Of a DNA stretch of 64,000 bases, positions 1-10,386 are shown piece by piece. Positions within the stretch are counted from its first letter, which is position 1, and every line of letters starts with the position of its first letter. The DNA lies in contig JALEZW010000055.1 of the NCBI GenBank assembly GCA_022772675.1, positions 33,631-97,630 of the forward strand, given 5' to 3'. The stretch is from Agathobacter sp. GTDB taxonomy: Bacteria > Bacillota > Clostridia > Lachnospirales > Lachnospiraceae. A program made the translations under genes and the position numbers. The notes under the pieces were generated by a model. The model had not been told where the DNA came from. It ran no database searches and saw only the letters and a program-made list of their open reading frames with translations.

Positions 1-1
1 G

Positions 2-346
2 TTTGTAGTGACCAAGGGTCTGGACGGCTGTCTGTTCGTTTACTCCCAGGAGGAGTGGGCGAGAATCGAAGAAAGTCTCCGGGAAAAACCACTGACTTCC
101 AAAGATGCGAGAAAGTTCATGAGATTCTTTTTTGCAGGAGCAGCTACCTGCGAGGTGGACAAGCAGGGAAGAATTCTTCTTCCTGCAAATCTCAGGGAAT
201 ATGCAGGAATTGAGAAGGAAGTTGTTTCTGTGGGCGTATTCAGCCGTGTGGAAATCTGGAGCAAAGAGAGATACCAGGAGAACAACGACTTCGATGATAT
301 GGATGAAATTGCTGAGCATATGGCAGATCTGGGAATTACGATTTAA
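2..346 (+). CDS. mraZ: MraZ transcriptional regulator, 5' truncated by window edge
   Basis: Frame open from base 2 (FVVTKGLDGCLFVYSQEEW...), typical MraZ C-terminal half, directly upstream of rsmH. Confidence 0.95.
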   Translation, partial: FVVTKGLDGCLFVYSQEEWARIEESLREKPLTSKDARKFMRFFFAGAATCEVDKQGRILLPANLREYAGIEKEVVSVGVFSRVEIWSKERYQENNDFDDMDEIAEHMADLGITI

Positions 347-358
347 AGGAGCGTCCGG

Positions 359-1300
359 ATGGAATTTAAGCATACTTCGGTATTGTTAGAGGAGACAATT
401 GAACAGCTGCATATTAAACCGGACGGGATTTATGTGGACGGCACCCTGGGAGGCGGCGGACATTCTTTTGAAATCTGTAAGAGACTTACCACCGGAAGAC
501 TGATCGGCATCGATCAGGATGAGGATGCCATTGCAGCGGCGACTGAGAGACTAAAACCTTACAAAGATTGTGTGACCATTGTGCGGAGCAATTACGCACA
601 GATGGCTGAAGTGCTTCATGATCTGGGAATCCACAGTGTAGATGGAATTATTTTGGACCTTGGAGTTTCCTCTTTTCAGCTGGACACTCCGGAGCGCGGC
701 TTTACATACAGAAGCGAGGATGCCCCTCTTGACATGCGGATGGACAGGCGTCAGAGGATGACTGCCCATGATATTGTAAATAACTACAGTGAGTCGGAGC
801 TGTACCGGATCATAAGAGATTACGGGGAGGACCGTTTCGCTAAGAATATTGCAAAGCATATCGTGCAGGCGAGAAAAGAAAAGCCCATAGAGACAACGGG
901 AGAGCTTAATGCCATTATCCGTGGTGCAATTCCCATGAAAGTGCAGGCAACAGGCGGACATCCTTCTAAGAGAACCTATCAGGCAATCCGTATTGAGTTA
1001 AATCATGAACTGGATGTACTTCGTGATAATCTGGATACGATGATTGACCTGTTAAATGATGGTGGAAGAATCTGCATCATTACCTTCCACTCATTGGAAG
1101 ATAAGATCGTAAAATCCAATTTCAAGAAAAACGAAAATCCATGTATCTGCCCCAGTAATTTTCCGGTTTGTGTATGTGGGAAGAAATCAAAGGGACATGT
1201 GGTGGGGCGGAAACCAATTCTCCCCTCCCAGGAGGAATTAGAGAGAAACAGCAGATCCAAAAGTGCGAAATTACGTGTATTTGAGAGAATGACAGAATAA
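359..1300 (+). CDS. rsmH: 16S rRNA (cytosine1402-N4)-methyltransferase
   Basis: [46 protein letters not shown] motifs; dcw position. Confidence 0.98.
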   Translation: MEFKHTSVLLEETIEQLHIKPDGIYVDGTLGGGGHSFEICKRLTTGRLIGIDQDEDAIAAATERLKPYKDCVTIVRSNYAQMAEVLHDLGIHSVDGIILDLGVSSFQLDTPERGFTYRSEDAPLDMRMDRRQRMTAHDIVNNYSESELYRIIRDYGEDRFAKNIAKHIVQARKEKPIETTGELNAIIRGAIPMKVQATGGHPSKRTYQAIRIELNHELDVLRDNLDTMIDLLNDGGRICIITFHSLEDKIVKSNFKKNENPCICPSNFPVCVCGKKSKGHVVGRKPILPSQEELERNSRSKSAKLRVFERMTE

Positions 1301-1326
1301 ATTGAGGCGGAAAGAAGGAAAGCAGT

Positions 1327-1794
1327 ATGACGAAAAACTATTACATAAATGGAAATACCGTAAGGGAACTGGATTCGCCGGTTCGAGGAGGGAGAAAAAC
1401 AAGAGAAGAAATTGAGGAGACCAGACGCCGGAAAAACAGGAGAAATGCCATTCGCAGAAACAGACAGCGTGCCATGGAAATGAACCGGGGCTTTGTTGTG
1501 TTTCTGACAGTCTGCGTACTTGTTACCGCTTTTACCGCAGCTGCCTTTGTACAATTACAGGCACAGATGACAAACCATATGAGGAATGTTGCAAATCTTG
1601 AAAGCCAGGTTATTGATCTTCGTGCGGACAATGATGTGCGCTACAAGAAGCTGACAACCTCCGTGGATTTAAACCATATCAAAAAAGTTGCAATGAAAGA
1701 GCTGGGAATGTCTTACCCTTCTAAGGATCAAGTGGTATACTATACTGTAGATAATAACAATTTCATGGATCAGTATGAGGATATCCCGAAATAA
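1327..1794 (+). CDS. FtsL-like small bitopic cell division protein
   Basis: Basic N-terminus, one TM helix, coiled-coil-like C-terminus; between rsmH and PBP genes. Confidence 0.75.
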   Translation: MTKNYYINGNTVRELDSPVRGGRKTREEIEETRRRKNRRNAIRRNRQRAMEMNRGFVVFLTVCVLVTAFTAAAFVQLQAQMTNHMRNVANLESQVIDLRADNDVRYKKLTTSVDLNHIKKVAMKELGMSYPSKDQVVYYTVDNNNFMDQYEDIPK

Positions 1795-1806
1795 CAGGAG
1801 TAAGAC

Positions 1807-3765
1807 GTGAAGAGAAGAAAGAAAAAGAAACCGGTACAGAAATTCAGAGGGTATATGCGCACAAAGCTTATGGCACTGTTTTTGATCTTAAGTGCAGCAC
1901 TTTGTTTTCTGATTGGAAGAATTACCTGGATAGAACATAAAAATGGGGCGGCCTACGAAAAGAAGGTCCTGTCGATGCAGTCATACGACAGCAAGACAAT
2001 CCCGTACCAGAGAGGCGATATTGTGGATCGTTCCGGTACGGTTCTTGCTACGAGTGTGGCTGTTTATAATGTAATTTTGGACTGTACAGTGGTAAATGAC
2101 AAAGAGGAGTATTTAGAGCCTACGCTACAGGCACTTACCAGCTGTTTCCCGGAGCTTAAGGAAAGCGAGATCAGGGATATCATCAGGACGAAAAAGGACA
2201 GCCGCTATGTGGTTCTTGCAAAAAAGGTGCCTTATGAGGAGGTACAGCCCTTTATTGAACTGCAGGATAAGGTGGATAAAAAGGGCGTGAAGGTCAACCC
2301 GGATATAAAGGGAGTCTGGTTTGAAAAAGAGTACCAGAGAGAGTATCCCTACAATTCCCTGGCAGCATCCGTGATTGGATTTACCTCTGCCGGAAATGTG
2401 GGAACCACAGGTCTTGAAAATTATTATAACAGCACCTTAAATGGAGTGAACGGCAGAGAATACGGGTATCTGGATTCCGACAGTGATTTTGAGAAGACAG
2501 TCATTGCAGCCAGGGACGGCGATACCATTGTTACTTCCATTGATGTCAATATCCAGTCAATCGTAGAAAAGAAGATTGAGGAATTTAATAAGAAATATAA
2601 AGACAATTACTTTAAAGACGATGGAAGTGTGAATACCTCTGTCATTGTGATGAATCCCAATAACGGGGAGATTTTAGCCATGGCAGACTATCCGTTTTTT
2701 GATCTGAACAATCCAAGAGATCTTACAGGCATTTATTCTGAGAGTCAGATTGAAAAAATGTCGGATGATGACAAAATGAATGCGTTAAATGAGTTGTGGC
2801 AGAACTTCTGTGTAACGGCAACCTATGAGCCCGGTTCGGTACAAAAGCCTTTTACTGTAGCGGCAGGACTGGATACCGGAACCATAAATGACAAGATGAC
2901 CTTTGTCTGTGATGGAGGAGAACAGTTTGACCGCTGGGTCAGATGCGTTAACAAAAACGGACACGGTGTTGAGACAGTGAGAAAGACTCTTATGGATTCC
3001 TGTAACGATGCCATTATGCAGATGACCTATAAAATTGGAAAGAAAAATTTCTCCACTTATCAGGCAAATTTCGGTTTTGGCCAGAAGACGGGAATCGACC
3101 TTCCGGGTGAGCCTAACACCTCTTCTTTGATTTATAAGGAAGAAGATATGAAGCCGGTAGATCTGGCAACAAACGCATTTGGTCAGAACTATAACTGTAC
3201 CATGATACAGATGGCATCCGCTTTTTCGTCTCTTATAAATGGCGGAACTTATTATCAGCCCCATGTAGTGACGAGAGTTACAGATGCTTCCGGCAATACG
3301 ATTTCCACAGTGGAACCCAAGGCGGTAAAGCAGACCGTTTCCCAAAGCACCAGTGATCAGATAAGGGATTATCTCTACAGTGTAGTCAGCGAAGGAACCG
3401 GCGGGACCGCAAAAGTGGATGGTTATTCCATGGGTGGAAAAACCGGAACTGCGGAAAAACTGCCGCGAAAAAACCATAAGTATCTTGTGTCTTTTATGGG
3501 CTTTGCACCATATGAAAATCCCCAGCTTGTGATTTACTGCACAGTAAATGAGCCCAATGCAAAGGACGAGGCCCACAGCTATTTCGCCCAGAACATTACA
3601 AGAGAAATTCTTAAGGAAGTTCTTCCGTATATGAATATCTATCCGGATGAGAAGAAGACCGGTAAAAACAAAGGGCTGGATGTTACTGGAGAAAATGCCC
3701 AGTACACCGGAAAGAATGACGGAACTGCCTCCAGAGACGGGGAGAAAAAGAAAGAGACGGAGTAA
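1807..3765 (+). CDS. Class B penicillin-binding protein (FtsI/SpoVD type); GTG start
   Basis: SVQK (YEPGSVQK), SCN, KTGT (GGKTGTAEK) transpeptidase motifs; N-terminal TM and PBP dimerisation region. Confidence 0.95.
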   Translation: MKRRKKKKPVQKFRGYMRTKLMALFLILSAALCFLIGRITWIEHKNGAAYEKKVLSMQSYDSKTIPYQRGDIVDRSGTVLATSVAVYNVILDCTVVNDKEEYLEPTLQALTSCFPELKESEIRDIIRTKKDSRYVVLAKKVPYEEVQPFIELQDKVDKKGVKVNPDIKGVWFEKEYQREYPYNSLAASVIGFTSAGNVGTTGLENYYNSTLNGVNGREYGYLDSDSDFEKTVIAARDGDTIVTSIDVNIQSIVEKKIEEFNKKYKDNYFKDDGSVNTSVIVMNPNNGEILAMADYPFFDLNNPRDLTGIYSESQIEKMSDDDKMNALNELWQNFCVTATYEPGSVQKPFTVAAGLDTGTINDKMTFVCDGGEQFDRWVRCVNKNGHGVETVRKTLMDSCNDAIMQMTYKIGKKNFSTYQANFGFGQKTGIDLPGEPNTSSLIYKEEDMKPVDLATNAFGQNYNCTMIQMASAFSSLINGGTYYQPHVVTRVTDASGNTISTVEPKAVKQTVSQSTSDQIRDYLYSVVSEGTGGTAKVDGYSMGGKTGTAEKLPRKNHKYLVSFMGFAPYENPQLVIYCTVNEPNAKDEAHSYFAQNITREILKEVLPYMNIYPDEKKTGKNKGLDVTGENAQYTGKNDGTASRDGEKKKETE

Positions 3766-3819
3766 TTAGGAATTGCCCCATTTTCATAAGCTGATAAAAA
3801 GAAGTTAAGCAGGCAGCAT

Positions 3820-5541
3820 ATGGAAAGGAATAAAACCTTTCACCGGAGAAAAATATGCGTAATTTTCTTTGTGGTGGCAGCGTGCGCCTTTGGCCTTATG
3901 GGAAGACTGGGATATCTGATGCTGGTGCGGGGGGATTATTATGCCACACTGGCAAAGGATTTACAGCAGCGGGAGAGAAAAATTAAAGCTGCACGCGGAA
4001 AAATTCTTGATAAAAACGGAGTGGTACTGGCAGGAAATAAATCTGTCTGTACCATTTCTGTTATCCATAATCAGATCAGGGATCCGGAGGCAGTCATTTC
4101 CATGCTCTGTAAGGAATTACATCTTCCGGAGGAAAAAGTAAGAAAGCGGGTGGAAAAATACTCTTCCATTGAGAGAATCAAAAGTAATGTGGACAAGGAA
4201 ACGGGAAACCGGATTCTTGCCTATGGATATGCCGGAGTTAAGGTGGATGAGGACTATAAGAGAGATTATCCTTATGATACCCTGGCCTCTAAGGTACTGG
4301 GGTTTACCGGAGGCGACAATCAGGGAATCATAGGACTGGAAAGTGTTTACGATACCTATCTGCAGGGAAAGGACGGGATGATTCTTACCACCACCGATGC
4401 AAGAGGGGTTGAGGTAGACAATGTGGGGGAGGAGCGGAGAGAGCCGGTCCCGGGAGATGATCTGGTTACCTCGCTGGATTACAATATCCAGATGTATGCC
4501 ATGCAGGCAGCAGAGAAGGCTTATCTGCAGAAAGAGGCAGATTCCGTCAGTATTATCGTGATGAATCCAAAGAATGGAGAGATTTCCGCCATGGTGGATT
4601 ATCCGGAATTTGATTTGAATGACCCCTTTGAGCTGACAGAGGAATATAAGGAATATAAAGGAACTGAGAAGGAACAGGATGCCTGCAATCAGATGTGGAG
4701 AAATAAATGCATCAACGATACCTATGAGCCGGGTTCTACCTTTAAGGTGATTACTGCAGCGGCAGCCCTGGAAGAACATGTGGTTTCTTTGGAGGATCAT
4801 TTTAACTGTCCGGGATATATCGTGGTGGAGGACAGAAGAATCCGCTGTCATAAAACAACAGGGCATGGATCTGAAACCTTTGTACAGGGAATTGAAAATT
4901 CCTGCAACCCGGTGTTTATCAACGTGGGACTCAGACTTGGGGCAGACCGGTTTTATCACTATTTTGAGCAGTTTGGCCTGCTGGGAAAGACCGGGATTGA
5001 CCTTCCCGGTGAGGCGGCCACCATTATGCACAAGAAAGAAAATATCGGGCTGGTGGAGCTGGCCACGGTTTCTTTTGGCCAATCCTTTCAGATTACTCCG
5101 ATTCAGCTTGCCACAACGATTTCCTCCATTATAAATGGCGGGAACCGCGTGACACCCCATCTGGGAGTAAGGGTTTTGGATGGGGACAAAAATATTGTAA
5201 AAACCTTTGATTACGGAGCAAAAGAGGGCGTGTGCAGTACAGAAACCTCCGAAACGATGCGTAATCTTCTGGAAAAAGTGGTTTCCGAGGGCGGTGGAAA
5301 CAAGGCTTACATCGAAGGTTATAAAATAGGAGGAAAGACTGCTACCTCCCAGACACTGCCCCGTTCTGCACACCGTTACATCTCTTCCTTTATGGGATTT
5401 GCCCCTGCAGATGACCCGCAGGTTCTGGTGCTTGTCATCATTCGAAATCCCACGGGGGTTTATTATGGAGGAACCATTGCAGCTCCGGTTGCAAAGGAAA
5501 TATTTGAAAACATACTGCCTTATCTTGAATTAGGGGAGTAA
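3820..5541 (+). CDS. Second class B penicillin-binding protein, KTG box reads KTA
   Basis: STFK (YEPGSTFK), SCN; GGKTATSQT at the third motif; tandem with the preceding PBP. Confidence 0.93.
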   Translation: MERNKTFHRRKICVIFFVVAACAFGLMGRLGYLMLVRGDYYATLAKDLQQRERKIKAARGKILDKNGVVLAGNKSVCTISVIHNQIRDPEAVISMLCKELHLPEEKVRKRVEKYSSIERIKSNVDKETGNRILAYGYAGVKVDEDYKRDYPYDTLASKVLGFTGGDNQGIIGLESVYDTYLQGKDGMILTTTDARGVEVDNVGEERREPVPGDDLVTSLDYNIQMYAMQAAEKAYLQKEADSVSIIVMNPKNGEISAMVDYPEFDLNDPFELTEEYKEYKGTEKEQDACNQMWRNKCINDTYEPGSTFKVITAAAALEEHVVSLEDHFNCPGYIVVEDRRIRCHKTTGHGSETFVQGIENSCNPVFINVGLRLGADRFYHYFEQFGLLGKTGIDLPGEAATIMHKKENIGLVELATVSFGQSFQITPIQLATTISSIINGGNRVTPHLGVRVLDGDKNIVKTFDYGAKEGVCSTETSETMRNLLEKVVSEGGGNKAYIEGYKIGGKTATSQTLPRSAHRYISSFMGFAPADDPQVLVLVIIRNPTGVYYGGTIAAPVAKEIFENILPYLELGE

Positions 5542-5594
5542 ATCACGTATACTTATTTCATGTTCCAAGGAATATATGAATGGAGGCTGATAAA

Positions 5595-6956
5595 ATGAAA
5601 ATAGAAGATAAGAAGGTTTTAGTAGTTGGCGCAGGAAAAAGTGGAATTGCCGCTGCAGAACTTTTACTGGAAAAACAGGTAGAAACTGTTTTGTATGATG
5701 GAAATAAAGATTTTAACATAGAACAGCTGTATGAGAAAGAGCCAAAGTTAAAGGGGGTTCCGGTTTTACTGGGAGAACTCTCAGATGAACAGCTGCGGGA
5801 ATTTGATATTGCTGTATTAAGCCCGGGTGTTCCGACAGATTTACCGGTTGTAGACCGGATGCGGGCCATGAATGTTGCAATCTCTGGAGAGATTGAGCTT
5901 GCTTACTCTTTTGCAAAGGGAAAGCTTGCCGCAATAACCGGAACAAACGGGAAAACAACCACCACGGCACTGACCGGGGAAATCATGAAAAGCTATTTTG
6001 AGGACGTCCGTGTGGTGGGGAATATTGGAATCCCTTATACGAATGAAGCGGCAACCATGACGGAAGATACTGTGACCGTTGCGGAAATTTCAAGTTTTCA
6101 GCTGGAGACAATCCACGACTTTCATCCGAATGTTTCTGCAATTTTAAATATCACACCGGATCATTTAAACCGTCACCACACCATGGACTGCTATATTAAG
6201 ACGAAAGAGAACATTACGAAAAACCAGACAAAAGATGAGGTTTGCGTATTAAATTATGAGGATGAACAGCTTCGCAGCTTCGGTGAGAGTGCCGGGGTCC
6301 GCGTTGTGTGGTTCAGCAGCGGGAGAAAATTAAAGGATGGATTTTATCTGGAGGGAGAGGACATCTATTATGCAGTAGATGGAACAAACCGGCATGTGAT
6401 CAATGTCAATGACTTAAATCTGCTGGGACGCCATAATTATGAGAACGTGATGGCAGCCTGCGCCATAGCTGTTAATTTTGGGGTTCCCATGGATAAAATC
6501 GTGGAGGTATTAAAACGCTTTAAGGCAGTTGAACACAGAATCGAGTATGTGACCGAGAAGCGGGGTGTGAAATTCTATAATGACTCCAAGGGAACCAATC
6601 CGGATGCAGCCATACAGGGAATCCGTGCCATGAACCGTCCGACTCTTTTAATCGGCGGCGGCTATGATAAGCAGTCGGAGTATGACGAGTGGATCGAGGC
6701 ATTTGATGGAAAGGTGAAAAAGCTTGTACTGATCGGTCAGACAGCAGAGAAAATTGAGACCTGTGCCCATCGCCATGGATTTATGGATACTGTAAAATGT
6801 GAAACCTTTGAGGAGGCAGTTCATTATTGTTATGACCACGCTGAGGCAGGAGATGCAGTACTTCTTTCTCCGGCCTGTGCCAGCTGGGGAATGTTCCCGA
6901 ACTATGAGGAGCGTGGAAGAATCTTTAAAGAAATTGTGCGTGGATTAGAGGAGTAG
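5595..6956 (+). CDS. murD: UDP-N-acetylmuramoylalanine--D-glutamate ligase
   Basis: GTNGKTTTTAL ATP-binding motif, VVGAGKSGIAAAELL N-terminus, NDSKGTNPDA; SD ggagg upstream of ATG 5595. Confidence 0.97.
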   Translation: MKIEDKKVLVVGAGKSGIAAAELLLEKQVETVLYDGNKDFNIEQLYEKEPKLKGVPVLLGELSDEQLREFDIAVLSPGVPTDLPVVDRMRAMNVAISGEIELAYSFAKGKLAAITGTNGKTTTTALTGEIMKSYFEDVRVVGNIGIPYTNEAATMTEDTVTVAEISSFQLETIHDFHPNVSAILNITPDHLNRHHTMDCYIKTKENITKNQTKDEVCVLNYEDEQLRSFGESAGVRVVWFSSGRKLKDGFYLEGEDIYYAVDGTNRHVINVNDLNLLGRHNYENVMAACAIAVNFGVPMDKIVEVLKRFKAVEHRIEYVTEKRGVKFYNDSKGTNPDAAIQGIRAMNRPTLLIGGGYDKQSEYDEWIEAFDGKVKKLVLIGQTAEKIETCAHRHGFMDTVKCETFEEAVHYCYDHAEAGDAVLLSPACASWGMFPNYEERGRIFKEIVRGLEE

Positions 6957-6962
6957 TGTTTC

Positions 6963-8090
6963 GTGTCGAGACGAGAGCGTGGAGAAAAGAAAACGACATA
7001 TTTTGACTATAACCTGCTTTTTATCATCATTTTCCTGTTGTGCTTCGGGCTGGTCATGCTGTTTAGCACCAGTTCCTACACATCAGCAAACAAGTACGGG
7101 GACAGCGCACATTACCTGAAACTGCAGCTCCGTAATATTGCAGTGGGGCTGATTCCCATGTATCTGTTTGCAAAAATTGACTACCACTTTTGGAAAAAAT
7201 TTGGTCTTTTCGCATACATAGCTTCTATTTTGCTCTGTGTGATGGTAATGCTTCCGATTCCCTTTCTGGTAAGAAGCTCCCATGGAAAAGCCAGATGGCT
7301 GAATTTAGGACCACTTAGTTTCCAGCCATCGGAGCTGGCAAAGCTTGCAGTAATCATTTTTCTTGCAATGCTTCTGGAGCGGATTCTCAAACAGCTGGAT
7401 CAGTTCCGGAATGTGATCAAGGTTATGTTAATGCTGATACCGTTATTTGTGGTGGTAGCCGTCAATAACTTAAGTACGGCCGTCATTATTTTTGCAATCG
7501 CAGGCTGTATGCTTTTTGTTGCAAGCCGGAAGGTCTGGCCTTTTGTGGGGATTGCAGGAGCCGGAGTGGGACTGATTGCCGTGTTTACTTTCTGCGTCGG
7601 ATACCGCAGCACCCGTGTAGATGCATGGCTGCATCCGGAGACGGCAGGAGATGCGGGACTTCAGCCGCTGATGGGGCTTTATGCCATCGGTTCCGGCAAA
7701 ATATTCGGAAAAGGATTAGGACAGAGTCTGCAGAAACTTGGAAATGTGCCGGAAGCACAGAATGATATGATCTTTTCCATTATCTGTGAGGAACTGGGAT
7801 TGTTTGGTGCAGTCTGTGTAATTCTTCTATATGTACTGTTGCTGTGGCGCATGATGGTAATCGCAAATAATGCTAAAGATCTGTATGGGGCTCTTCTGGT
7901 ATCCGGTATTATGTCCCACATGGCAATTCAGGTAATCTTAAATATCGCGGTTGTGACCAACACGATTCCAAACACAGGTGTAACCCTTCCCTTTATCAGC
8001 TATGGAGGAACCTCACTGGTGTTCCTTATGGCGGAGATGGGGCTGGCCCTTAGTGTGTCCAGGGGAATACATTTAGATTCGATCAGGTGA
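6963..8090 (+). CDS. FtsW/RodA/SpoVE SEDS-family protein
   Basis: Multi-TM protein with SEDS signatures (GLQPLMGLYAIGSGKIFGKGLGQSLQKLGNVPEAQNDMIFSIICEELG, PNTGVTLPFISYGGTSL). Confidence 0.96.
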   Translation: MSRRERGEKKTTYFDYNLLFIIIFLLCFGLVMLFSTSSYTSANKYGDSAHYLKLQLRNIAVGLIPMYLFAKIDYHFWKKFGLFAYIASILLCVMVMLPIPFLVRSSHGKARWLNLGPLSFQPSELAKLAVIIFLAMLLERILKQLDQFRNVIKVMLMLIPLFVVVAVNNLSTAVIIFAIAGCMLFVASRKVWPFVGIAGAGVGLIAVFTFCVGYRSTRVDAWLHPETAGDAGLQPLMGLYAIGSGKIFGKGLGQSLQKLGNVPEAQNDMIFSIICEELGLFGAVCVILLYVLLLWRMMVIANNAKDLYGALLVSGIMSHMAIQVILNIAVVTNTIPNTGVTLPFISYGGTSLVFLMAEMGLALSVSRGIHLDSIR

Positions 8091-8094
8091 CGAA

Positions 8095-8868
8095 ATGATT
8101 AAAGAAGAGAGAAGAAAGGCAAAAAAGCGAAAAAATATTCTGCAGACCATACTTGCGGTGCTGATTGTGATTGCTTTTTGCGTGGTAATTGTTCTGACCG
8201 TTTTTAAGGTAAAACATGTGGAGGTGGAGGGAAATAAGCTCTATGATTCCAAGGTGATCGAAAAGGCAGTGCTGAATGACGAATATTCCTGGAATTCCCT
8301 CTATGTTTTTTTGAAATATAAGTTTGTGGATTCGGATAAACTTCCCTTTGTGGATACGTTGGAGATCAGCTTAAAGAATCCCCGGACATTACATATCACA
8401 GTTTACGAGAAGGGTATCATGGGATATCTCTATGTGCCGTCCATTAGTAAAAATGCCTATTTTGATAAAGATGGAATTGTGGTGGAAACATCTTCCCGGG
8501 AGATTGAGGGGACACCGCAGATTCTCGGGATAGACTGTAAAAAGATTGTATTGTATGAGAAACTTCCCGTTCCCAAAGACCGCCTGCACGAACTTTTGGT
8601 GTTGACACAGGCACTGAAACGGAATAAACTGATTCCCGACAGTATTACCTATGGCGGGGCAGATGAACCGGAACTTTCCTATGATAAGGTTCGGGTGGAG
8701 ATGGGGTCTTTAAACCTGCTGACGCAAAAGGTGGAGCGGCTCTCCAGGCTTCTGCCGGAGGTTTCCGGGATGGAAGGAACACTACATTTAGAGAATTGGA
8801 CCGAAGAAACGACAAATATTGTGTTTGACAGAAAGAACGTTCCGAAAAAAGATGAGAAAAAATCATAA
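8095..8868 (+). CDS. DivIB/FtsQ-like cell division protein (POTRA domain)
   Basis: N-terminal TM followed by VKHVEVEGNKLYDSKVIEKAVL POTRA-like segment; between ftsW and ftsZ. Confidence 0.88.
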   Translation: MIKEERRKAKKRKNILQTILAVLIVIAFCVVIVLTVFKVKHVEVEGNKLYDSKVIEKAVLNDEYSWNSLYVFLKYKFVDSDKLPFVDTLEISLKNPRTLHITVYEKGIMGYLYVPSISKNAYFDKDGIVVETSSREIEGTPQILGIDCKKIVLYEKLPVPKDRLHELLVLTQALKRNKLIPDSITYGGADEPELSYDKVRVEMGSLNLLTQKVERLSRLLPEVSGMEGTLHLENWTEETTNIVFDRKNVPKKDEKKS

Positions 8869-8979
8869 ATTCCTGTTGATTATTTGTGGGAAAAATTATA
8901 TTATAGACTATAAGAGTGTACATGAAACATGAAAAATGTTTCACAAAGCACAGGGCTTTAGGAAAGAGGAGGAAGAACC

Positions 8980-10233
8980 ATGCTGGAGATTCAGACAACG
9001 GAGGCAGATACTAGTGCTAAAATCATTGTACTCGGTGTAGGTGGTGCTGGTAATAACGCTGTGAACCGCATGATTGATGAGAATATAGGTGGAGTCGAAT
9101 TTATCGGAGTAAATACGGATAAGCAGGCATTACAGCTCTGCAAGGCTCCTACGTTGATACAGATTGGAGAAAAGCTGACCAAGGGACTTGGTGCAGGAGC
9201 ACAGCCGGAGATTGGTGAGAAGGCAGCTGAGGAGAGTGCGGAAGAGTTGTCTGCAGCTGTGAAAGGTGCGGACATGGTGTTCGTTACCTGTGGCATGGGA
9301 GGCGGTACCGGAACCGGAGCAGCTCCTATTGTTGCAAAGATTGCCAAGGAGCAGGGAATCCTGACTGTGGGTGTTGTGACCAAGCCATTTAAATTCGAGG
9401 CAAAGAAGCGTATGATCAATGCCATTTCCGGTATTGAGAAGTTAAAGGAAAATGTGGATACACTGATTGTGATTCCCAATGACAAGCTTTTGGAAATCGT
9501 AGACAGACGTACCTCCATGCCGGATGCACTTAAGAAGGCGGATGAGGTATTACAGCAGGCAGTACAGGGAATTACAGACCTGATTAACCTGCCGGCACTG
9601 ATTAATCTTGACTTTGCGGATGTCAAGACCGTTATGGAGAATAAGGGTATTGCACATATCGGTATCGGTAGTGCGAAGGGAGATGAGAAGGCAATCGAGG
9701 CCGTGAAACTTGCCGTTGCCTCTCCGCTTCTTGAGACTACGATTGACGGTGCAACCCATGTCATTATTAACATTTCCGGAGAGATTTCACTGGCAGATGC
9801 CAATGAGGCAGCCAGCTATGTGGAGGATCTCACCGGAGAGGATGCAAATATTATTTTTGGTGCGAAGTACGATGAGACCATGACGGATGAGGTTACAATT
9901 ACGGTTATTGCAACCGGACTGGAGGGACCTGCGGGAAAGCAGACATCTACGGCAGCCGGAGGTATCGGCAACCGTATGGTTTATCCCAACCAGACCGTGA
10001 CACGTAATCCCGGAACCTCCGGAATTGTAAACCGTGCACCATCCACAAGTAAACCTTTTTCGGGAGCAGGAACCACAGGCCGTACCTATTCTGGCGCAGG
10101 AACTACCACCAACCGATCGGTTTCGCCCACACCTTCTACATACTCCGGTATCCAGAAGCCGAAGCCTGTGGAGAGCAATGTAAAGCCTGTGGAGATTAAT
10201 ATTCCGGATTTCCTTAAGAACTCCAGAAGATAG
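8980..10233 (+). CDS. ftsZ: Cell division protein FtsZ
   Basis: [22 protein letters not shown] tubulin signature, conserved C-terminal peptide [10 protein letters not shown]. Confidence 0.99.
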   Translation: MLEIQTTEADTSAKIIVLGVGGAGNNAVNRMIDENIGGVEFIGVNTDKQALQLCKAPTLIQIGEKLTKGLGAGAQPEIGEKAAEESAEELSAAVKGADMVFVTCGMGGGTGTGAAPIVAKIAKEQGILTVGVVTKPFKFEAKKRMINAISGIEKLKENVDTLIVIPNDKLLEIVDRRTSMPDALKKADEVLQQAVQGITDLINLPALINLDFADVKTVMENKGIAHIGIGSAKGDEKAIEAVKLAVASPLLETTIDGATHVIINISGEISLADANEAASYVEDLTGEDANIIFGAKYDETMTDEVTITVIATGLEGPAGKQTSTAAGGIGNRMVYPNQTVTRNPGTSGIVNRAPSTSKPFSGAGTTGRTYSGAGTTTNRSVSPTPSTYSGIQKPKPVESNVKPVEINIPDFLKNSRR

Positions 10234-10386
10234 GATTTTGTCAGATTCCGGCTATAATTTTTGAATTACAACCTCCTGTTTTTGCTAAATTATAAGGAAT
10301 ATTTTTTCTATAATAGCAGCAAAAGCAGGAGGTGATCTTATATCTATGTATTCTATATCGATATCTTTCTAAAACAGAATTTTCTC

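Noticed and set aside
2785-3576. 263-aa minus-strand ORF opposite the first PBP
   Set aside because: Shadow ORF, no independent support.
4117-5373. 418-aa minus-strand ORF opposite the second PBP
   Set aside because: Shadow ORF: antisense to a strongly supported gene, no recognisable motifs, His/Cys-rich composition typical of reverse-frame translation.
8918-8945. Small hairpin GAAACAT-gaaaa-ATGTTTC upstream of ftsZ
   Set aside because: Real but short, with no T-tract and no SD involvement; could be incidental.
8991-9803. 270-aa minus-strand ORF opposite ftsZ
   Set aside because: Antisense of a highly conserved gene; Ser/Ala-biased shadow translation, no SD or motifs.
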